From the NCBI GenBank assembly GCA_031385325.1, contig JANNBJ010000101.1, positions 1 through 12,491 on the forward strand: DNA of 12,491 nt, given 5' to 3'. Made by a program: the position numbers and the translations under genes. The stretch is from SYFY01 sp031385325 (GTDB taxonomy: Bacteria; Pseudomonadota; Gammaproteobacteria; Pseudomonadales; Azotimanducaceae). Below are positions 7,584 through 12,491 of the stretch, piece by piece (position 1 is the first letter of the stretch; every line of letters starts with the position of its first letter). The notes under the pieces are model-generated. The model saw only the letters and a program-made list of their open reading frames with translations. It made no database searches and was not told where the DNA came from.

Positions 7584-7599
7584 GGTCAAATCTATGACC
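7584..7599. promoter_or_regulatory. Dyad GGTCA-N6-TGACC upstream of uvrY
   Basis: A perfect 5-bp inverted repeat with a 6-bp centre lies 35-50 bp before the uvrY start. On the minus strand its centre reads TAGATT, which is also the best -10 candidate, with TTGTTG 17 nt upstream as a weak -35. An operator overlapping a -10 would suit repression of uvrY; no regulator can be named. Confidence 0.35.
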
Positions 7600-7665
7600 A
7601 GGTCGGGTGATCAACAAGTGAGAAAGGGCGAAATCCCGCGAACTTCCACGACATTTCCATTTTCC

Positions 7666-7716
7666 GATATCTTCGTGATATCACTTCTGCGGCCCGATTC
7701 CATGCAAGCCGCAGAA
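7666..7716. repeat. Palindrome cluster and 9-bp hairpin between gcdH and uvrY
   Basis: TTCTGCGGC (7685-7693) and GCCGCAGAA (7708-7716) form a perfect 9-bp stem with a 14-nt loop. Next to it lie two GATATC palindromes (7666-7671 and 7677-7682), the second inside the 10-bp palindrome GTGATATCAC (7675-7684). Neither strand has a T-run after the large stem, so it is not a standard intrinsic terminator. It could end or stabilise the 3' end of the gcdH mRNA, whose stop is 25 bp away, or bind a regulator of uvrY. Confidence 0.5.
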
Positions 7717-7740
7717 AATTCTCGAATCAAAACTGAAAAA

Positions 7741-8922
7741 TCAGAAAAAAGCCTGCAGTCCGGTTTGTGCCCGGCCAAGAATCAGCGCGTGAACATCATG
7801 TGTTCCTTCGTAGGTATTCACCGTTTCCAGATTCATGACATGCCGGATCACGTGGTACTCGTCTGATATTCCGTTACCACCATGCATGTCTCGCGCCATA
7901 CGAGCGATGTCGAGCGCCTTGCCACAATTGTTTCTCTTGATCATCGAGATGTTCTCGATCGCAAGCTTGCCTGCATCGAAGAGTCGGCCTGCGGTAATGC
8001 ACGCATTCAGACCGAGTGTGATCTCTGTCTGCATATCGGCCAGCTTCTTCTGGATCAGCTGGTTGGCGGCCAATGGTCGACCAAACTGCTTGCGCTCCAG
8101 GGTGTAGCTGAGCGCCGCATGCCAGCAGAATTCTGCGGCGCCCATTGCGCCCCACGCGATGCCATAGCGTGCACGATTGAGACAGCCGAAAGGACCGGAG
8201 AGGCCGGATGCATTCGGCAGCAGATTGGCATCTGGAACAAACACGTTGTCGAGCACGATCTCGCCGGTGACAGATGCGCGCAGGCTCATCTTGCCGACGA
8301 TCTTCGGTGTGCTGAATCCCTTGAAGCCCCGTTCCACCACAAAACCACGGATCTTGCCTTCGAGCTTGGCCCATACCACGGCAAGATCTGCAATCGGTGA
8401 GTTGGTAATCCACATCTTGGCGCCGTTGAGCAGGAAGCCGCCATCCACCTTTTCTGCACGCGTCACCATGCTGCCAGGATCGGAGCCATGATCAGGTTCG
8501 GTCAGACCAAAGCAGCCAACCCACTCACCCGTTGCAAGCTTCGGCAGGTACTTCTCACGCTGTGCTTCGTTGCCATAGGCATAGATTGGGTACATGACCA
8601 ATGACGACTGAACCGACATCGCGCTGCGGTAGCCAGAGTCAACCCGCTCGACCTCTCGAGACATGAGGCCATACGACACATAGTTGACCCCGGCACAGCC
8701 ATACTGTTCCGGCAAGGTCGCACCGAGCAATCCCATCGCGCCCATTTCGTTCATGATCTCGCGATCAAATTTCTCTTCGCGGTTGGCGAGCTTCACTCGA
8801 GGCAAAAGCTGCTCGGTCGCATATTCACGGGTGCTGTACATGATGAGTCGTTCATCATCGGCCAGCGCCGCTTCAAGCAACAAAGGATCTTTCCAGTCAA
8901 AGGGGGCGTTGTCGGCGGCCAA
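7741..8922 (-). CDS. gcdH: Glutaryl-CoA dehydrogenase
   Basis: FAD-dependent acyl-CoA dehydrogenase that oxidises and decarboxylates glutaryl-CoA to crotonyl-CoA in lysine, tryptophan and glutarate breakdown. The GCDH subgroup is clear from DSGYRSAMSVQSSLV (about 95-109), where R99 corresponds by family knowledge to the arginine that contacts the substrate carboxylate, from the flavin-binding CFGLTEPDHGSDPGS (about 137-151), and from TYEGTHDVHALILGRAQTG with catalytic base E372. The length of 393 fits the family. The start is TTG 8922, supported by AGGAG 7 nt upstream; the next Met is well inside the domain. It is probably a single-gene unit, with 104 bp to the kinase upstream and a hairpin downstream. 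Its electron acceptor ETF is not in the window. Confidence 0.96.
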   Translation of the reverse strand: MAADNAPFDWKDPLLLEAALADDERLIMYSTREYATEQLLPRVKLANREEKFDREIMNEMGAMGLLGATLPEQYGCAGVNYVSYGLMSREVERVDSGYRSAMSVQSSLVMYPIYAYGNEAQREKYLPKLATGEWVGCFGLTEPDHGSDPGSMVTRAEKVDGGFLLNGAKMWITNSPIADLAVVWAKLEGKIRGFVVERGFKGFSTPKIVGKMSLRASVTGEIVLDNVFVPDANLLPNASGLSGPFGCLNRARYGIAWGAMGAAEFCWHAALSYTLERKQFGRPLAANQLIQKKLADMQTEITLGLNACITAGRLFDAGKLAIENISMIKRNNCGKALDIARMARDMHGGNGISDEYHVIRHVMNLETVNTYEGTHDVHALILGRAQTGLQAFF

Positions 8923-8929
8923 CTCGGGT

Positions 8930-8934
8930 CTCCT
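8930..8934 (-). promoter_or_regulatory. gcdH: Shine-Dalgarno deciding the TTG start of gcdH
   Basis: AGGAG on the minus strand, 7 nt before TTG 8922. This good site makes the rare TTG start convincing. Confidence 0.75.
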
Positions 8935-9026
8935 GCGGGGGTTGGTGATGAGTGCAGTCTAACAGGCCATGAAAACTACCGGCCTCGCTCAAACCCGGAA
9001 AATTCAACCGTTCGACACGCAGCGAA

Positions 9027-10874
9027 TCAGCTGGGAACGTGAGGAAGGAAAATGCTGAAGGTGGTTCCCAGAGATCCCGAAGAGCGAACGTCCATGCTGC
9101 CGCCCAGGGAATTGACGAGCCGATAAACAATCGCCAGCCCCAAGCCGGAATGATCACCACTTTTCCCGGAGCGTTTCGGTTCGGCGAGGTGAGCGAGCAC
9201 TTCAACTTCGATGCCAGGACCACTGTCTTGCACCAGAATCTCCAGCCCATGCCGGCCATTGCGATAGACATCCGCAGTCAGCCCCACCGTCACGAGATCT
9301 CCGGAGCGACACGCTTCGATCGCATTCTTGAGCAGGTTCGTCAACACCTGCGTCAACTGGTTTTCATCGCTCTCAATCATCACACCGGCGGTGTGCAGAT
9401 TCGCCTCGAGTTCCACGCCTGCTGCATCGGCATACCCACGGTGCAGCTCGGTGACTTGTCGCAACATCGCCTGGATGTCGAACCGCTTCATGGCTGGCGC
9501 TGCATCGGCAGCCTTTACGAGTTGGGGCTCCGGAACATCCTTGGCACGCTGGAACAGTGATGCGGCCCGTCTGATTTCGCGTCCCATCACTGCGAGCTGC
9601 TCTTGCGTTGACACTTCCCCCTGCAAACGCAGTTCAAGGATATGGAGGTAGTTGTTGACGATGCTGAGCGGGTTGTTGGCCTCATGGACAATTTCCCGAA
9701 GGCGCGCAATTTCCCCATCCCGGTATGCAAGCAGTGCAGCATCACGATCATCATGCGTCGGAGAATCAGAGCGATGTTTGAGCTGACTTGTCAGTGCGGC
9801 GGCATACGCCCGCATCAGGAATTCAGGATCGCTGTCTTCGTCCTGCGGGAATACCAGCGCCCCGAGCACAGTTGTTGCTTCACTATCCTTGACCGGCTCG
9901 TCGGCAATCAGCGGGAGCACCAGCCCCTCTTCACAATCGAGACGTCGCAACACGAGACGGTCTGCGACAGACGATTCCGAGTGATCCTCAATCGTACGAG
10001 CAGCTCCCTCGCGACAAGCCATGGCAATACCACTGACGGTGGAGTCCAGACGCACTCGCACATCGCGATCCGGCAATGAAATCAGCTGATCAGATGCACT
10101 GCGCAGCAGCAGGATTGGCTGCCGGGTGAAGAGGCTGCGACTGATTTTCAGATGGACTTCTGCCAATTCGACATCCGACCGTGCGGCGAGGAGTGGCGCC
10201 AACAGGGCCAACTGCTGTTCGGCGGCAATCCGCTCGCTCCAGTCACTTCCATGATCGTCAGTGATCCCGATCAGGCGCAGGAGTTTTCGGCACGCCTCCT
10301 CGGCGGCAGATTGCATGGATGCAAATTGATCCGGGTCGATCTGGAGAAGTGCCTGGGCAACATTTTTTGCAGCGTCCAGGCCAACACCATCCATGGCTTC
10401 TACTACTGCAAGAATCTGCTGTGTGGGTTCTGCATCCTGGAGCAGATCCTCGCTTGCGCCGCGAAACTCGATCAGTTCCTGTAGCCGGGGATCGTGGGGC
10501 AGAGATACACCGGAAATTGCCAGCAGAATCAAAGAGCGGGTTCTGGCTGGTGGAAGTTCGAATTCCCGGGCCATGGCTTCGGCAAGAAAGGCGGACTGCA
10601 GTACCGCCTGCCATCGATCCAGGGCGAGTCGCGCAGTTCCGAAGTGCAGGACCATGGACCAGGCTTGGGCGCGGGCCAGGGCTACCAGCAGGGGGGGCGA
10701 CATTGCTGCGAGGTGTTGTCGAAGTAGCTCAGGGTCGGCTGGCGCTTGCAGGATGGTCAACCAGCGCCCAAGCAGATCCGCATCGGTGCATATCAGACGA
10801 GCCAGGGCGGCGACGTCCACAGGCTCCTTCTGCAACACCTCAAGATAACGGTAAATGACCACTTCGGGGGTCAC
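9027..10874 (-). CDS. Soluble HDOD-domain sensor histidine kinase
   Basis: Predicted cytoplasmic histidine kinase with no membrane segment. Residues about 1-200 resemble a HDOD domain (for example LARLICTDADLLGRWLTIL), a helical output or sensor module derived from HD phosphohydrolases but lacking their metal site. About 215-385 look like a GAF-type sensor, which I infer from position and weak pattern only. The kinase core is clear: H397 in REIVHEANNPLSIV, the N box with N513 and N517 (TNLLKNAIEA), G1 DSGPGI (550-555), G2 SGLGLAIV (576-583) and the closing GTTFSIFLP. There is no receiver domain and no response regulator next to it, so its partner is unknown; uvrY is the nearest, about 1.5 kb on past gcdH, with no evidence of pairing. 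GTG 10874 is set by AGGAG 7 nt upstream. Similar HDOD-kinase fusions occur in Xanthomonadales-like bacteria, from memory. Confidence 0.85.
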   Translation of the reverse strand: MTPEVVIYRYLEVLQKEPVDVAALARLICTDADLLGRWLTILQAPADPELLRQHLAAMSPPLLVALARAQAWSMVLHFGTARLALDRWQAVLQSAFLAEAMAREFELPPARTRSLILLAISGVSLPHDPRLQELIEFRGASEDLLQDAEPTQQILAVVEAMDGVGLDAAKNVAQALLQIDPDQFASMQSAAEEACRKLLRLIGITDDHGSDWSERIAAEQQLALLAPLLAARSDVELAEVHLKISRSLFTRQPILLLRSASDQLISLPDRDVRVRLDSTVSGIAMACREGAARTIEDHSESSVADRLVLRRLDCEEGLVLPLIADEPVKDSEATTVLGALVFPQDEDSDPEFLMRAYAAALTSQLKHRSDSPTHDDRDAALLAYRDGEIARLREIVHEANNPLSIVNNYLHILELRLQGEVSTQEQLAVMGREIRRAASLFQRAKDVPEPQLVKAADAAPAMKRFDIQAMLRQVTELHRGYADAAGVELEANLHTAGVMIESDENQLTQVLTNLLKNAIEACRSGDLVTVGLTADVYRNGRHGLEILVQDSGPGIEVEVLAHLAEPKRSGKSGDHSGLGLAIVYRLVNSLGGSMDVRSSGSLGTTFSIFLPHVPS

Positions 10875-10881
10875 AACAGGA

Positions 10882-10886
10882 CTCCT
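10882..10886 (-). promoter_or_regulatory. Shine-Dalgarno deciding the GTG start of the HDOD kinase
   Basis: AGGAG on the minus strand, 7 nt before GTG 10874. The first residues after it already resemble HDOD-kinase N termini. Confidence 0.7.
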
Positions 10887-11018
10887 AAACTGAAGACGAC
10901 CGCAGCGATCTTGGAATCAACTCAATGCGCTATTAGCTTGCTTAAATGATTCTACGCCCTTTGTCTTGACCTGCCATGACTGATTTGTAACGACAAGCCT
11001 GAGTCGGAGACACCAGCG

Positions 11019-11852
11019 TCAGAGGTTCTGCCCTTTCCTTGCTGTATTGATCTCCAGTTTCAGGCGTCGCGCTTCCTCGCCTGCCGCCACTGCAAAGTCC
11101 TCCCCGGACGAGGCAAACAGGATACTTCTTGAGGCACTGATGAGGAGGCCCTGTCCACTCGAATCGGCACCCGCTGCAATCACCGCATCAACGCGACCAC
11201 CTTGGGCACCAACCCCGGGCACAAGAATCGGCATGTCACCAACGGCATCTCGCACCCGTTGCATTTCCTGCGGATAAGTCGCCCCTACCACTAGGCCGAC
11301 ACTCCCGGCCGCGTTCCAGGTTACTGCCCGACGAGCAATCTGAAGGTAGATCGGATCATCTTTCGGCTGTAGTTGAAGCCAGTCGCCACTCGCGTTACTG
11401 GTTCTGCATAGAACGATGACGCCACGGTTTTCATATTGCAGGTAAGGAGTGATGCAGTCGTCGCCGAGGAAAGGGCTGACCGTCACCGCATCCGCATCGT
11501 ACCGATGGAAGGCTTCGTGAGCATATCGCTCGGCAGTGCTGTCGATGTCACCACGCTTGGCATCCAGTACGACGACATGATCAGGATGTCGAAAGTGGAT
11601 GTAGTCAATCAGCTCTGCCAGAGCGTTCTCGCCAGCCACCGCGGCGAAGTGAGCGGCCTGAGGTTTGAAAGCGGCGACGTGTGGCGCAGTTGCATCAACG
11701 ATGGCTTTGCAAAATGCGAGACATCCCTTGGCATCGGCTGAAAAAGCCTCCGGCAATCGTTCGGGTATGGGGTCGAGCCCGACACAAACCAGTGAGCCAC
11801 TGATCTGCCAGGCACGCTGTAACAACTCGCGGAAGGGAAGACGACTGGTCAC
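11019..11852 (-). CDS. pyrF: Orotidine 5'-phosphate decarboxylase, subfamily 2
   Basis: Cytoplasmic TIM-barrel enzyme for the last step of UMP synthesis, decarboxylating OMP. Signature features are CVGLDP near the N terminus, FKPQAAHF, the catalytic D97-A-K99-R-G-D102, and VPGVGAQGG for phosphate binding. At 277 aa, with LDAKRGDIDSTAERYA and the TSNASGDWLQL region, it fits the longer bacterial subfamily rather than the roughly 240-aa E. coli PyrF. I chose GTG 11852 because subfamily members begin about ten residues before the FRELL-like helix; the in-frame TTG at 11942 would add 30 atypical residues. The GTG has no Shine-Dalgarno, but TATACT ends 6 nt upstream. It stands alone, divergent from the PilZ gene and 144 bp before the HDOD kinase gene. 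Confidence 0.93.
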   Translation of the reverse strand: MTSRLPFRELLQRAWQISGSLVCVGLDPIPERLPEAFSADAKGCLAFCKAIVDATAPHVAAFKPQAAHFAAVAGENALAELIDYIHFRHPDHVVVLDAKRGDIDSTAERYAHEAFHRYDADAVTVSPFLGDDCITPYLQYENRGVIVLCRTSNASGDWLQLQPKDDPIYLQIARRAVTWNAAGSVGLVVGATYPQEMQRVRDAVGDMPILVPGVGAQGGRVDAVIAAGADSSGQGLLISASRSILFASSGEDFAVAAGEEARRLKLEINTARKGQNL

Positions 11853-11858
11853 GACGCC

Positions 11859-11864
11859 AGTATA
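11859..11864 (-). promoter_or_regulatory. pyrF: Candidate -10 box 6 nt before pyrF start
   Basis: The minus strand reads TATACT (5 of 6 to consensus), then GGCGTC, then GTG. The -35 position is poor (AAATTC at 17 nt). The geometry places the transcript start at or next to the GTG. Confidence 0.4.
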
Positions 11865-11984
11865 CACCGCGTATTGCGTAGGAATTTGACACTTCGCGGC
11901 ACCAGAGTCTGGCTCCTGGCGTCTTCCCGGTTGACGACGCAATCGGCATTGTTCTTACAAGCTATTGATAACATGGGGGTATCG

Positions 11985-12018
11985 TTGGCAGCCAAGCCTT
12001 GGCACGATTCTGGCTTGG
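11985..12018. repeat. Overlapping palindromes around the sigma-54-like element
   Basis: Three perfect dyads share bases: TTGGC-A-GCCAA (11985-11995), GCCAAG-C-CTTGGC (11991-12003), and CCAAGCC (11992-11998) with GGCTTGG (12012-12018) around a 13-bp gap. They cover the -24 and -12 elements, so a protein bound here would block or remodel the promoter. Confidence 0.5.
11999..12015 (+). promoter_or_regulatory. Sigma-54 (-24/-12) promoter candidate for the PilZ gene
   Basis: TTGGCACGATTCTGGCT matches the RpoN consensus TTGGCACGNNNNTTGCW at every defined position but one (TGGC instead of TTGC). The key GG (12001-12002) and GC (12013-12014) are separated by exactly 10 bp. Transcription would start near 12026, about 145 nt before the PilZ ATG. 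RpoN needs an enhancer-binding activator; none is encoded in the window. Confidence 0.6.
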
Positions 12019-12033
12019 GGATCCGTTCAAGCC

Positions 12034-12100
12034 GACAAACGTGACCTGGTGCATACATCCACCGTTTGTCTCCACCAGATGTGAGGGGCGACACCATCTG
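12034..12100 (+). other. Structured 5' leader of the PilZ gene
   Basis: Three complementary pairs compete: A, GACAAACG (12034-12041) with CGTTTGTC (12063-12070); B, CTGGTG (12046-12051) with CACCAG (12073-12078); C, CAGATG (12076-12081) with CATCTG (12095-12100). B starts inside the loop of A and ends outside it (pseudoknot topology), and B and C share bases 12076-12078, so they exclude each other. It matches no riboswitch family I recognise, including GEMM c-di-GMP. Confidence 0.4.
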
Positions 12101-12156
12101 TCCTTCGAGTGGCAGTACGGTTGCAGAACAAGAACAAAAAAGGCATTAACCGGTTG

Positions 12157-12162
12157 AGGGAG
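12157..12162 (+). promoter_or_regulatory. Shine-Dalgarno of the PilZ gene
   Basis: AGGGAG, 7 nt before ATG 12170, a strong site that fixes the start of this gene. Confidence 0.75.
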
Positions 12163-12169
12163 ATTTGAC

Positions 12170-12491
12170 ATGAGCGACAACATCATCAATTTCAATACCG
12201 TGCGATTTCGCACTCGGCCTGCATCTGACAAACGAATGCATCCAAGGATGGAAAGCCATGATCGTCTGTTCACTCAGATTGTTTTGTCCGCCGATTCTCC
12301 TGATGCTGTAGGCAATACCCTTTCCTGCCACGCAATCAACCTGTCTGTTGGTGGCATTCAGTTCCGCAGTTCCGCGCCCGTACCCGCTGGCACCCTGCTT
12401 GATCTTTGGGTTGATGTGAACAACCGACCGGGCAAGTTTTTCCTCTCCGGCGAAGTTCGCTGGTCCAGGCCTACCGGCGAAATTGATGACC
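12170..12491 (+). CDS. PilZ-domain protein, cut by the window end
   Basis: Open from ATG 12170 to the last base, 107 complete codons with no stop. The protein is a probable c-di-GMP receptor: R22-M-H-P-R26 fits RxxxR and N57-L-S59-V-G-G62 fits (D/N)xSxxG, the two nucleotide-contacting motifs of PilZ domains, at a usual separation. Strand-like stretches follow (FFLSGEVRWS). No signal peptide or membrane segment is visible in the part present. The upstream sigma-54-like promoter and strong Shine-Dalgarno support expression. Flagellar, pilus and biofilm control are common roles for PilZ proteins, but the specific target cannot be told. The C terminus and any further domain lie outside the window. 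Confidence 0.88.
   Translation, partial: MSDNIINFNTVRFRTRPASDKRMHPRMESHDRLFTQIVLSADSPDAVGNTLSCHAINLSVGGIQFRSSAPVPAGTLLDLWVDVNNRPGKFFLSGEVRWSRPTGEIDD

Larger units (their letters stand above)
11853..12169. other. Divergent intergenic region between pyrF and the PilZ gene
   Basis: This 317-bp stretch contains no gene I can support. It holds the pyrF -10 candidate at its left end, a sigma-54-like promoter at 11999-12015 embedded in overlapping palindromes, and a leader of about 145 nt with several dyads before the PilZ ribosome site. Short open frames exist on both strands but lack ribosome sites and family resemblance. Confidence 0.6.

Noticed and set aside
7723..7760. T-rich stretch at the end of gcdH as an intrinsic terminator
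   Set aside because: The T-runs overlap the last codons and lack a GC-rich stem directly before them; only a 4-bp CTGA/TCAG hairpin is present.
7874..8413. Open frames of over 170 codons on both strands within gcdH
   Set aside because: The gcdH frame has the full family signature including the catalytic Glu; the others are shadow frames.
11942..11942. TTG 11942 as start of pyrF
   Set aside because: It adds 30 residues with no counterpart in the family and no ribosome site.
11949..11960. CTTACA as half of a GacA box (TGTAAG-N6-CTTACA)
   Set aside because: The upstream half is missing at the required distance, so no Csr/Rsm-type small RNA promoter can be claimed.
11973..12152. Small leader peptides before the PilZ gene (ATG 11973, GTG 12041)
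   Set aside because: Neither has a Shine-Dalgarno, and the first starts upstream of the predicted transcript start.

Overview
The window looks like a chromosomal segment of a gammaproteobacterium of moderate to high GC. The best taxonomic evidence is the minus-strand order uvrY, uvrC, pgsA, tRNA-Cys, the same order as in enteric bacteria and pseudomonads. Here tRNA-Cys stands alone, without the Gly and Leu tRNAs that accompany it in E. coli. A cytoplasmic HDOD-histidine kinase fusion and frequent non-ATG starts would suit a Xanthomonadales/Nevskiales-like lineage, but I cannot place the family. There are no insertion sequences, CRISPR arrays, phage genes or integration scars.

Layout. Positions 1-426 hold no gene I can support, apart from a candidate tandem regulator box just before the first gene. 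Positions 427-4196 (+) carry a lipoprotein-type di-heme cytochrome c peroxidase followed closely by a BaeS-like sensor kinase and a BaeR-like response regulator; the last two overlap by 4 bp. tRNA-Cys (4220-4293, -) converges on baeR. pgsA, uvrC and uvrY follow on the minus strand up to about 7549. Next on the minus strand are gcdH (7741-8922), a large soluble HDOD/histidine kinase (9027-10874) and pyrF (11019-11852). Finally, on the plus strand, a PilZ gene starts at 12170 and runs off the window end. It lies behind a 317-bp intergenic region with a good sigma-54 (-24/-12) promoter match and a dyad-rich leader.

How the genes fit together. The peroxidase and the BaeSR-like pair may form an envelope or oxidative stress module, with the two-component system controlling its own cluster through the repeats at 361-380; this is inference. 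uvrY encodes the GacA-type regulator of the Csr/Rsm pathway, uvrC the excision nuclease subunit and pgsA phosphatidylglycerophosphate synthase; their linkage is an old conserved arrangement rather than one pathway. gcdH (lysine/tryptophan/glutarate catabolism) and pyrF (UMP synthesis) are housekeeping metabolism. The PilZ protein keeps both c-di-GMP-binding motifs.

Most of the window is ordinary core genome. The points most worth a second look are: (1) uvrC, pgsA and pyrF lack a Shine-Dalgarno but each has a -10-like TANNNT hexamer exactly 6 nt before the start codon, the geometry of leaderless transcripts; (2) the sigma-54-like promoter and mutually exclusive dyads before the PilZ gene; (3) the tandem 11-bp-spaced repeats before the peroxidase-BaeSR cluster; and (4) the HDOD kinase without a partner.
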